This document shows positions 1-8,478 of a DNA stretch of 64,000 nt, one piece after another. Each line of letters starts with the position of its first letter. Within the stretch, counting starts at the first letter, position 1. The notes beneath the pieces are model-generated. The model did not search any database. It saw nothing but the letters and a program-made list of their open reading frames with translations, and was not told the DNA's origin. Origin of the DNA: an uncultured Bacteroidota bacterium (GTDB taxonomy: Bacteria > Bacteroidota > Bacteroidia > 2-12-FULL-35-15); NCBI GenBank assembly GCA_903847205.1, contig CAINDA010000034.1:1-64000 (forward strand), read 5' to 3'. The translations under genes and the position numbers were made by a program.

Positions 1-265
1 ATCCGAAACCGAACGTAAATTTACAAACCATAAAATTTCTCTTTCAAAAGGTGATGCGGTTTATATTTTTTCGGATGGTTATGCCGATCAATTCGGCGGG
101 GAAGAAGGGAAAAAGTTTATGAGCAGAAAATTTAAAGAACTCCTTATGGCCAATTATAAATTACCAATGCTTCAGCAGGAAACTGTTTTGGTTTCGGCAA
201 TGGAAACCTGGAAAGGCACGCGAGAGCAGGTGGATGATATTTTAGTGATTGGAATTAGATTATGA
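1..265 (+). CDS. SpoIIE-family phosphatase, C-terminal part (cut by window edge)
   Basis: Only the last 87 codons are present; the frame is open from base 2 and ends in TGA at 263-265. The visible segment matches the end of the SpoIIE/PP2C domains of the three following genes: a SDGYADQFGG motif, a WKG segment and the terminal QVDDILVIGIR motif, whose aspartates belong to the metal-binding core of PP2C-type phosphatases. The stop overlaps the next gene's first possible ATG by four bases (ATGA), but that gene's better start lies further downstream. This is the first visible member of a tandem array. The N-terminal half lies outside the window, so TPRs are inferred from the paralogues. Confidence 0.85.
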   Translation, partial: SETERKFTNHKISLSKGDAVYIFSDGYADQFGGEEGKKFMSRKFKELLMANYKLPMLQQETVLVSAMETWKGTREQVDDILVIGIRL

Positions 266-312
266 GTTCAAACCATAAAGTTTTAAAAGATTTATGGTTT
301 AATAAAAAAATA

Positions 313-2598
313 ATGTATAAACTAATTATAATATCTCTGATATTTTTTTTCATGCCTCTGCTTTGGAAAGGTTCTGGGGATAAGGCTAATGCTCAAAACA
401 AAAAGATAGACTCCCTGCTCACCCTTCTCAAAACCGATAAAGCTGATACCAATAAAGTAAAGCATTTAAATAATTTGGGTCAAGAATATATTAACATTCG
501 TTCCCTAGATACTGCATTAAAACAATACAATGCTGAATTACAACTTGCACAAAAGCTTAATTTTAAAAAAGGAATTGTCAATTCTTATACCAAAATCGGA
601 ACAATTTATTTATTTCAAACAAACTATATCAAAGCACTTGAAAATTGGGGGAAAGCATTAAAAATAGTTGAAGAGATGAAAGATAAAACAAGAATGCCAT
701 TTCTTCTCAACAATATTGGATTTATATATGATCATCAGGGGAACTTTCCAAAAGCACTGGATTATAAATTAAGTGCTTTAAAAATCGCAGAAGAACTTGG
801 AAATAAAAAGGAAATTGAAACAGCCTGCATCAACATTGGTTCGACCTATTTTGATCAAAAAGATTACCCCAAAGCCCTCGACTATTTTTTCGAAGCATTT
901 AAAATTGCAAAAAAATTGGGAGATAAAAGGATAATGGCTTTTGCTATCGGTGATGTTGGTGATATCTATAATATTCAAAAGAAATACTCCGAAGCACAGA
1001 ACTATTATTTAAAAGCATTGAAAATGGCGGAAGAAATTAGTGATGAAAATGAAATTGCGTTTCACCTCCGTAATTTAGGAAATCTATATGCTGAACAAAA
1101 AATTTACCTCAAAGCGTTAGACTACTATTTTAAGTCATTAAATATGGCCAAGGCTGGCAAAGACAAAAATGTAATTGCAACCACCTTAAGTATTATCGGC
1201 TCGCTTCATATAAAAATCGGTAAATTTAAAGAGGCAGAACAATATCTAAAAAATGCAATCGCTCTTCAGGATAGCCTGGGGACTCTGGATGGATTAAGAC
1301 AAACGGAAGAATTGATGTCGCAACTATATGATACCACCGGACAGCCAAAACTTGCTCTTATTTATTACAAAAAAGCAATAGCACTTAAGGATACTATTTA
1401 CAGTCAGGAAAACAAAAAACAGCTTGTCCGCAAAGAGATGAACTATGAGTTTGATAAAAAAGAAGCAATAACCAAAGCAGAGAATGATAAACAACAGGCC
1501 ATCGCCGAAGAAAAAAACCACCAGCAAAAAATCGTCATCTGGTCAGTTGCTTTCGGTTTATTCTTAGTAATTGTATTTGCTGGTTTTGTTTTCCGCTCGC
1601 TTCGAATAACTCGTAAACAAAAAAATGTAATTGAAGTACAAAAAAATGAAGTAACAAAACAGAAAGACATAGCCGACAGCCAGCGCATCATAGCAGTAGA
1701 ACTTCGTGAAATTTCGGAAAACCAAAAACATATTGTTGAGGAAAAACAAAAAGAAATTTTAGATTCAATTACCTATGCCAGCCGGATACAAAGGGCTTTG
1801 CTCACAAGCAGCGAGTATATCGCCGGCAATTTATCTGCCGAACATTTTATTTTGTTTAAACCCAAAGATATTGTAAGCGGTGATTTTTATTGGGCATTGC
1901 GCACTACGCCCCCAGCTGGAGAAGCAGGCAAAGGAATTTTCTACATCGCCGCTTCCGACTGCACAGGACACGGTGTACCCGGCGCTTTCATGAGTATGTT
2001 AAATATTTCATACTTTAACGAAAATGTAATTGAGCGCGGTATCCGTATGCCTGATGATATTCTTAATGCTCAGCGTAACGAAATAATAAAAGCCCTCAAC
2101 CCTCCCGGAAGCACCGAGGTTTCTAAAGACGGAATGGACTGCATTCTCTGTGCTTATGATTTTGATAAAATGCTTTTACACTTCGCTGCCGCCAACAATC
2201 CTTTATGGTTAGTACGGGAAAAGAGTTTAAAGTTAAAAGTTGAAAGTTCTGACTTAATGGAAAACAACTCAGAACTTAAAACTCAGAACTTTGAACTGAT
2301 AGAATACAAAGCCGATAAAATGCCGGTAGGTAAATACACTGAAGAAATGCTCCCCTTTACTTTGCAGACAATTGAACTGCAAAAAGGGGATATTATTTAT
2401 GCTTCAACTGACGGCTTTGCCGACCAGTTCGGCATCAACGGTAAAAAAATGATGAAGAAAAAATTTAAAGAAGAACTCCTTAAAATTCATCACCTGTCGA
2501 TGAGTGAACAAAAAGAATATTTGGATAATTTTTTCGAAAACTGGAAAGGGAAAGCCGAGCAGGTTGACGATGTTTGTATTATTGGAATAAGAATATAA
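313..2598 (+). CDS. TPR-transmembrane-SpoIIE phosphatase, paralogue 1
   Basis: A 761-residue protein from the ATG at 313; an upstream in-frame ATG at 262 would add 17 residues ahead of the signal peptide. In order: signal peptide (about 1-28), a run of TPRs (about 35-370) with repeated YPKALDYY-like helices, a charged coiled coil, a transmembrane segment (about 405-428), a second coiled coil of KQKN/VEEKQKE type, and a SpoIIE/PP2C phosphatase domain (about 500-761) with SGDFYWA, DCTGHGVPGAF, DGMD, STDGFADQFG and VDDVCIIGIR. SpoIIE-type phosphatases usually dephosphorylate Ser/Thr on anti-anti-sigma-like proteins; the substrate here is unknown. The phosphatase domain carries an in-frame low-complexity insertion at 2221-2300 that the paralogues lack. 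No kinase or STAS partner is adjacent. Confidence 0.9.
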   Translation: MYKLIIISLIFFFMPLLWKGSGDKANAQNKKIDSLLTLLKTDKADTNKVKHLNNLGQEYINIRSLDTALKQYNAELQLAQKLNFKKGIVNSYTKIGTIYLFQTNYIKALENWGKALKIVEEMKDKTRMPFLLNNIGFIYDHQGNFPKALDYKLSALKIAEELGNKKEIETACINIGSTYFDQKDYPKALDYFFEAFKIAKKLGDKRIMAFAIGDVGDIYNIQKKYSEAQNYYLKALKMAEEISDENEIAFHLRNLGNLYAEQKIYLKALDYYFKSLNMAKAGKDKNVIATTLSIIGSLHIKIGKFKEAEQYLKNAIALQDSLGTLDGLRQTEELMSQLYDTTGQPKLALIYYKKAIALKDTIYSQENKKQLVRKEMNYEFDKKEAITKAENDKQQAIAEEKNHQQKIVIWSVAFGLFLVIVFAGFVFRSLRITRKQKNVIEVQKNEVTKQKDIADSQRIIAVELREISENQKHIVEEKQKEILDSITYASRIQRALLTSSEYIAGNLSAEHFILFKPKDIVSGDFYWALRTTPPAGEAGKGIFYIAASDCTGHGVPGAFMSMLNISYFNENVIERGIRMPDDILNAQRNEIIKALNPPGSTEVSKDGMDCILCAYDFDKMLLHFAAANNPLWLVREKSLKLKVESSDLMENNSELKTQNFELIEYKADKMPVGKYTEEMLPFTLQTIELQKGDIIYASTDGFADQFGINGKKMMKKKFKEELLKIHHLSMSEQKEYLDNFFENWKGKAEQVDDVCIIGIRI

Positions 2599-2613
2599 TT
2601 GTACATTAATCTT

Positions 2614-4746
2614 ATGGAAAAATTTCTTTTTCTTTTAATCCTTATTGCTTCCTTTCTAATTCCTGATTCGTTATGCCCTGCCCAAACACCAAATCAGCAA
2701 TCCCCCCCCTCAAATTCAAAGATAGATTCCCTTCTTACCATTGTTAAAACTGATAAAGCTGACACAAACCAAGTAAATCATTTCAATAAATTAGCAATTG
2801 AATATATAACTGCAGGGCTTTATAATACTGCAAGGCATTATGGGTACAAGGCTTTGCAAGGATCTGTGGAGCTTAATTTTAATAATGGCATCATAAATTC
2901 TTACAATACTATCGGCCAGGTTTATTTTAATCTGGGTGATTACCCCAAAGCTCTAGATTACTATTTTAAAGCAATGAAAATTGCAGAATCAAACAGCAAT
3001 AAAACCGAATGCGCGTTAACTTTTAATAATATTGGAAATGTTTATTTCTATAAGGGCAGCGCAGCAAAAGCCCAGGATTATTATTTAAAAGCTTTGAAAA
3101 TTTATGAAGGACAAGGTGACAAAAACGGAATTGCACTTCTCTTAAAAAATATCGGCAATGTATATTACAGCCCTGACAGCACCCAAAAAGCGTTGAGCTA
3201 TTATCTTAAATCATTGAAATTTGCAGAAGAAACAGGAAACAAAAATTTAATCGCCTTAAATTTTGGCAACATTGGTACTGTATATAGTAATAATATAAAA
3301 GATAGAGATAAAGCACTTGATTATTATTTTAAGGCATTAAAAATACAAGAGGAATTAGGAGATAAATTAAGAATAGCAACAAATCTATTAAACATTGGAA
3401 ATATCTACCTTGATCAGAAAAAATATAAGGAAGCAGAAAAACATATATTAGGAGCGCTGGCAATAGATACAGTAATACGGAATCTTAATTATACAGCTTA
3501 TGGCCACACGCTGCTCTGTAAACTTTATACTCAGACCGGTAATTACAAAAAAGCTTTAGAACATTATCAAAAAGAAATAATAGTTAGAGATTCACTCAAC
3601 AACCTTGAAAAAAACAAAGACATTACCCGCAAAGAAATGAACTTTGAATTTGATAAAAAGGAAGCAATAACCAAAGCTGAAAATGATAAACAGCAGGCTG
3701 TTGCCGAAGCAGAAAATAAAAAACAGCGGTTTATCTTAATGCTTGTCTCGGGTGTCCTGCTTCTTGTTTTTTTATTTGCTGGTTATATTTTTCGCTCACT
3801 CCGCATTACACGCGGTCAGAAAAATACTATTGAGCTTCAAAAAAATGAAATGTCGCTGCAAAAAGAAATAGTGGAAAAACAAAAAGAAATTGTTGATGAA
3901 AAACAAAAAGAAATTGTTGATTCTATAAATTATGCAAAACGTATTCAATACACGCTGCTTGCAAATGATGATGTTTTAATGCAAAACCTAAATGAACATT
4001 TTGTTTTGTTTCAGCCAAAAGATATTGTAAGCGGAGATTTTTACTGGGCAGCTAAAACAAGCAGTACTAAACAATTGTCAGATGGGAAGGAAGAAAAAAC
4101 AGAACGGTTTTATTTAGCTGTCTGCGATTCAACAGGGCATGGCGTGCCCGGAGCATTTATGAGCCTGCTCAATATCTCGTTTTTGAATGAAGCTATAATA
4201 GAAAAAAACATTGAACATCCTGATGAAATTTTAAATCATGTCCGGCGCCGTTTAGTTGAAAGCATTTCTAAAGACGGTGCACAGGATGGAATGGATGGTA
4301 TCCTTATTTGTTTTGAAAAAAAGAACAAAGAGGCATTAACCAATAGCCATGGGTTATCAGACAATGAACCAATGACTAATAATCAATTTACTATTACTTA
4401 CGCCGCTGCAAATAATACTCCCATAATTGTAAGAGATAATGCAGTTCTGGTATTTCCTGCCGATAAAATGCCTATCGGCAAAGGGGAAAAAGACAATCTC
4501 TTTGCACTTCAAACAATTGATTTAGAAAAAGGGGATACACTATATTTATACACCGATGGCTATGCCGATCAGTTCGGAGGCCCCAAAGGAAAAAAATTCA
4601 TGTACAAACAATTAGATAATTTATTGATTTCAATTAATCAAAAATCAATGGAAGAACAAAAACAATTACTTGCCTCAGCTTTAGATGAGTGGAAAGGAAA
4701 TATTGAGCAGGTAGATGATGTTTGTATTATTGGAATAAGAATATAA
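2614..4746 (+). CDS. TPR-transmembrane-SpoIIE phosphatase, paralogue 2
   Basis: A 710-residue protein from the ATG at 2614. A TTG directly after the previous stop would also open the frame, but the ATG begins a clean signal peptide (MEKFLFLLILIASF). Architecture as in paralogue 1: TPRs (about 30-340), a transmembrane helix near residue 375-395, a coiled coil of EKQKEIVDEKQKE type, then the phosphatase domain with SGDFYWA, DSTGHGVPGAF, DGMDG, YTDGYADQFGG and VDDVCIIGIR. A 20-residue insertion (4325-4389) rich in N, T and S precedes the AAANN strand. The spacing of 15 bases to paralogue 1 suggests one transcript. The last 30 coding bases and the spacer are identical to those at the preceding junction. 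Confidence 0.9.
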   Translation: MEKFLFLLILIASFLIPDSLCPAQTPNQQSPPSNSKIDSLLTIVKTDKADTNQVNHFNKLAIEYITAGLYNTARHYGYKALQGSVELNFNNGIINSYNTIGQVYFNLGDYPKALDYYFKAMKIAESNSNKTECALTFNNIGNVYFYKGSAAKAQDYYLKALKIYEGQGDKNGIALLLKNIGNVYYSPDSTQKALSYYLKSLKFAEETGNKNLIALNFGNIGTVYSNNIKDRDKALDYYFKALKIQEELGDKLRIATNLLNIGNIYLDQKKYKEAEKHILGALAIDTVIRNLNYTAYGHTLLCKLYTQTGNYKKALEHYQKEIIVRDSLNNLEKNKDITRKEMNFEFDKKEAITKAENDKQQAVAEAENKKQRFILMLVSGVLLLVFLFAGYIFRSLRITRGQKNTIELQKNEMSLQKEIVEKQKEIVDEKQKEIVDSINYAKRIQYTLLANDDVLMQNLNEHFVLFQPKDIVSGDFYWAAKTSSTKQLSDGKEEKTERFYLAVCDSTGHGVPGAFMSLLNISFLNEAIIEKNIEHPDEILNHVRRRLVESISKDGAQDGMDGILICFEKKNKEALTNSHGLSDNEPMTNNQFTITYAAANNTPIIVRDNAVLVFPADKMPIGKGEKDNLFALQTIDLEKGDTLYLYTDGYADQFGGPKGKKFMYKQLDNLLISINQKSMEEQKQLLASALDEWKGNIEQVDDVCIIGIRI

Positions 4747-4761
4747 TTGTACATTGGACTG

Positions 4762-6798
4762 ATGAAAAAAAAAATCCTATTCCCTGTTTTATACTTTTCA
4801 GTTATAGCTTTAAACTGTTTTTCACAGAACAGAAATATTGATTCCCTCCTCCCTCTCCTAAAAAAGGATGCAGCAGATACCAGCAAGGTTATCCATCTAT
4901 ATAAATTAACACGTGAATTTGAATTAATTGGAGATTTTCAAAAAGGACTAAATTTTGGAAGTGCCTCAATCGAACTTGCCACAGCACTTGACTTCAAAAA
5001 CGGAATTGCTCAGGCAAGTAATAATGTTGGAAACATTTATTTATCTCAGGCAGACTATCCAAAAGCTATAGAATATTATTTGAAAGCACTAAAACTCTAT
5101 GAGGAACTTAAAGATACAAAGGGAATAGCATTATGTTTGGGTAACATCGGACTTGTTTATTTTAATGAGGGAGATTCTCAGATAGCTTTGGAATATTATT
5201 TTAAAGCATTGAGATTGGATGAAGAATTGAATAATAAAAAGGGAATAATAATCCACCTCGATAATATTGGAGTTGTTTTTTATAAGCAAAATGATTTTGT
5301 CAGAGCATTCGAGTATTATTTCAAAGCATTAAAAATGTCAGAAGAGCTAAAAAATAAAAATTATATGGCAGCTATTCTTGATGATATCGGGAATGTATAT
5401 GATACAAAAAAAAATTATCCAAAAGCACTGGATAATTTTTTAAAGTCTTTAAAAATATCCATTGAAATTGGGAATAAAACTGCTATTTCTAAGAACCTAA
5501 GAAATATCGGCTCTACATATATCTCGCTTAAAAAGTATACCGAAGCTTATACATTTATTTATCAAGCTCTTGCTATAAATGATAGTATAGGCTTAAGGGG
5601 AGAAATGAATAAAGATTATAACTCGTTAAGCGAATTATATGAAAAATCAACCAGCCCTCTTCCGGATACAATCGGAGGCAGACTCCTAACAATGGAGCAA
5701 ATGCGCCTGCGTTCCTTGTATTATTATAAACGGGCAAACGCAATTAAAGAGGAGCTTTTCAGTCAAGCAAAAAACAAAGAAACCACCCGGAAAGAAATGA
5801 ATTATGAATTTGATAAAAAAGAAGCCTTCACCAAAGCCGAACATGACAAAGAAATGGCGGTTGCTTCGGCAGAAAAGAAAAAACAGCAGCAGACAATATG
5901 GCTGGCTGCAGCCGTTTTATTGTTAGTTGCAGTGTTTGCATTTTTTGTTTCCCGCTCCCTGCGGATTACACGAAAGCAGAAAAACATAATAGTGCAGCAG
6001 AAAGAAATAGTTGACAAACAGAATGAAAAAATAATCGACAGCATAACCTACGCCCAGCGGATTCAGCAGAGTATTTTAATGGAAGAAAGTGAAATTCAAA
6101 AATACTTTCCTGATTTATATATTTATTACAAGCCCAAAGACATTGTAAGCGGTGACTTTTACTGGTGCGCTGAAATAAATGATCAAATTATATTAGCAGC
6201 TGTTGACTGCACCGGGCACGGAGTATCCGGCGCTTTTATGAGTATGATCGGCAACACCTTGCTTAACCAGATTGTTAATGAAAAATACCATACCAAACCT
6301 TCCGAAATACTCCGGCTCCTGAACCTTGGCGTTTACGAAGCACTTCACCAAAAAAAAGACGGCACCTTATCAGATGACGGAATGGACATTGCATTATGCT
6401 GTATTGATTATAAAAACAATAGATTGCAGTATGCAGGGCAGAATCCATTGTATATACTATCAGATGGAAAGATAGAAGTAATCAAAGGAGATATATACGG
6501 CATCGGCGGAGGAAGTATGATTGCAAAAATACATGACCCTCTTCAAAAAATATTTACCAACCATGTTATTCCAATAAAGGAAGGTATGAGTATTTATCTT
6601 TCCACTGACGGTTATATGGATCAGTTTGGAGGAACCGATAGAAAAAAATTCGGGACTCAGAAATTTAAAGAATTATTATTAAACAATCAGCATTTGAGTA
6701 TGCAGCGGCAAAAAGAACTTATTGAATCTGCTCATGAAGAATGGAAAGGAAACACACCGCAGATTGATGATATTTTGATAATCGGCGTAAAAGTATAA
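4762..6798 (+). CDS. TPR-transmembrane-SpoIIE phosphatase, paralogue 3
   Basis: A 678-residue protein from the ATG at 4762; as in paralogue 2, a TTG touching the preceding stop is a less likely start. Signal peptide (about 1-23), seven or so TPRs (to about residue 330), a transmembrane helix near 380-400, a short coiled coil (QQKEIVDKQNEK) and a SpoIIE phosphatase domain with SGDFYWC, DCTGHGVSGAF, DDGMD, STDGYMDQFGG and IDDILIIGVKV. It is the most diverged of the array and lacks the in-frame insertions of paralogues 1 and 2, so it is the best reference for the uninterrupted domain. It ends the phosphatase array; the next gene is an unrelated secreted protein 35 bases on. Confidence 0.9.
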   Translation: MKKKILFPVLYFSVIALNCFSQNRNIDSLLPLLKKDAADTSKVIHLYKLTREFELIGDFQKGLNFGSASIELATALDFKNGIAQASNNVGNIYLSQADYPKAIEYYLKALKLYEELKDTKGIALCLGNIGLVYFNEGDSQIALEYYFKALRLDEELNNKKGIIIHLDNIGVVFYKQNDFVRAFEYYFKALKMSEELKNKNYMAAILDDIGNVYDTKKNYPKALDNFLKSLKISIEIGNKTAISKNLRNIGSTYISLKKYTEAYTFIYQALAINDSIGLRGEMNKDYNSLSELYEKSTSPLPDTIGGRLLTMEQMRLRSLYYYKRANAIKEELFSQAKNKETTRKEMNYEFDKKEAFTKAEHDKEMAVASAEKKKQQQTIWLAAAVLLLVAVFAFFVSRSLRITRKQKNIIVQQKEIVDKQNEKIIDSITYAQRIQQSILMEESEIQKYFPDLYIYYKPKDIVSGDFYWCAEINDQIILAAVDCTGHGVSGAFMSMIGNTLLNQIVNEKYHTKPSEILRLLNLGVYEALHQKKDGTLSDDGMDIALCCIDYKNNRLQYAGQNPLYILSDGKIEVIKGDIYGIGGGSMIAKIHDPLQKIFTNHVIPIKEGMSIYLSTDGYMDQFGGTDRKKFGTQKFKELLLNNQHLSMQRQKELIESAHEEWKGNTPQIDDILIIGVKV

Positions 6799-6833
6799 GC
6801 GCTGCATTTCCCGGCTGCAGAAACAAATCAAAT

Positions 6834-8243
6834 TTGAAAACAAAAATCAATAAGTTGAAAACACTACTCAGCATTCTTCTCATAATTTTTTTTTTAATAA
6901 CAAACATCGCGATGGCCCAGCATGCACAGCATGTGTGGGACAGCATCAAAAGCATTACTATGCCCGTTACAGCTCCCGCTTTTCAAAATGAATTTAACGC
7001 TCCTTACAAACAGCCGCTTGCCGATTACGGCTGGGAAGACGGCCTGCAGATATCCGAGGACGGGTGCAGCCTCTATGCGCTTTATTCCCCGATGGATTTA
7101 TTTTCATGGACACAATTTTTTACCTCGCATCTGCAGCAGCCTTTATGTACTTCTCTCAGCAACATGAGGTATATAAGGCCTTACGCGAATACTTACGGAA
7201 TGGACATGGTAACAAATAGTTTCGGCTGCGACAGCTTTGCAAATATTGATATCCTTTATGCTCACAGAAATTCTGTAAATGCAGTCTTTAACACATGGCA
7301 GCTTTCAAACATTGCTCGGCCCGGCGCTATTGAAGGAAGTCCCGCTCCTTTATTTTCTGCTTCAAATCCCATTGCAGTTGATTTGTTTTTTTTCACCGGC
7401 AACGGCGACATCTGGGTAATAAAAAACACAACAGCAAATCCAGCAGGAATAAATAATGCCATCCGCCTCCCCTCTCCTATTAATGCCGACAGTAATGAAT
7501 TCAGCACCGACAACCCTTTTGCCGCAAGGATCAACGGCGATACAATTATTCTTATTTATGAAAAATATACCAACCCTGCTGCAAGAATTTTTATGTTTAC
7601 TATGAGTTCTGATGCCGGAAACACCTGGGCTATTCCGCAGTCAATTACTGCTGTAACAAACAGCTTGGGACACATTGAGCACCCTTGTTTACATAAGGAC
7701 AATACCAATCAATGGTATCTTTATTTCTCAATAGATTACTCATCTATTGTAAGATCAAAGCAGACCATTGCTGGAAACTGGAACAGCTGGGCAGCGCCTG
7801 AAACCATTATTACTAAAGGAAATGCTGTATCAATCGGTGAACCTACAGTTACACAAAATGGCGACATTTCATTTTCTCTCGGTTATAAAAACACAGTTAT
7901 AAATGATTCAAATGATGTATATGATCTTGATCCCTGGTTCCTGCCCCACAAAACGACAGGAATTTTTAATAACAGCGTCAGTGATGATCTGAAATTAAAT
8001 GTATTTCCAAATCCCTTTGAAGAAGAAATAAATATTGAGTTCAGACTGCAGCAAGAAAGTATAGTAAGAGCAGAGATTGTAAATGTGCTGGGTGAAACAG
8101 CAGCGCTGCTTATAGCAGATGAAAAGAAAAGCGCCGGAATCACCACTCTAAAGCTTAACAGCGAAAAGCTTAGTCCAGGAATTTACATTTGTAAAATAAA
8201 AGCTGGAAATTATTTCAGCAGCAAAACAATTGTGAAACAGTAG
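6834..8243 (+). CDS. T9SS cargo protein with beta-propeller-like region
   Basis: 469 residues beginning at a TTG; no in-frame ATG lies between the preceding stop and the signal peptide (about 1-28, LLSILLIIFFLITNIAMAQ). The middle contains WD40/BNR-like features, including SDAGNTWAIPQ and several EDG/NGD turns, suggesting a beta-propeller of the PD40 or sialidase-like type; I see no definite catalytic set. Residues from about 388 form a T9SS type A sorting domain (VFPNPF, then VLGETAAL and LSPGIYICKIKAG), so the protein should be exported by the type IX system and attached to the surface or released. It follows the phosphatase array on the same strand, but a functional link is not shown. Confidence 0.8.
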   Translation: MKTKINKLKTLLSILLIIFFLITNIAMAQHAQHVWDSIKSITMPVTAPAFQNEFNAPYKQPLADYGWEDGLQISEDGCSLYALYSPMDLFSWTQFFTSHLQQPLCTSLSNMRYIRPYANTYGMDMVTNSFGCDSFANIDILYAHRNSVNAVFNTWQLSNIARPGAIEGSPAPLFSASNPIAVDLFFFTGNGDIWVIKNTTANPAGINNAIRLPSPINADSNEFSTDNPFAARINGDTIILIYEKYTNPAARIFMFTMSSDAGNTWAIPQSITAVTNSLGHIEHPCLHKDNTNQWYLYFSIDYSSIVRSKQTIAGNWNSWAAPETIITKGNAVSIGEPTVTQNGDISFSLGYKNTVINDSNDVYDLDPWFLPHKTTGIFNNSVSDDLKLNVFPNPFEEEINIEFRLQQESIVRAEIVNVLGETAALLIADEKKSAGITTLKLNSEKLSPGIYICKIKAGNYFSSKTIVKQ

Positions 8244-8478
8244 ATGATTTAACTTGTTTAAAGTACCATATTGAAAATAAAAATAATACTCGAAAACTGA
8301 AAATCAATTCTCGAAATTATTCTTTAAGCATTGTTAGGTACAAGATTAAAAAAAGATTTGTCTACATTTAAAATTCGGGAATTACCTAAAAAATAAATCA
8401 CAAATGCGTAAACGCTATTTTAGAGTTTGTAGAAATATTTTCTATTTTCGTTTCAACAAATGAAATGTTTTTAATTTT

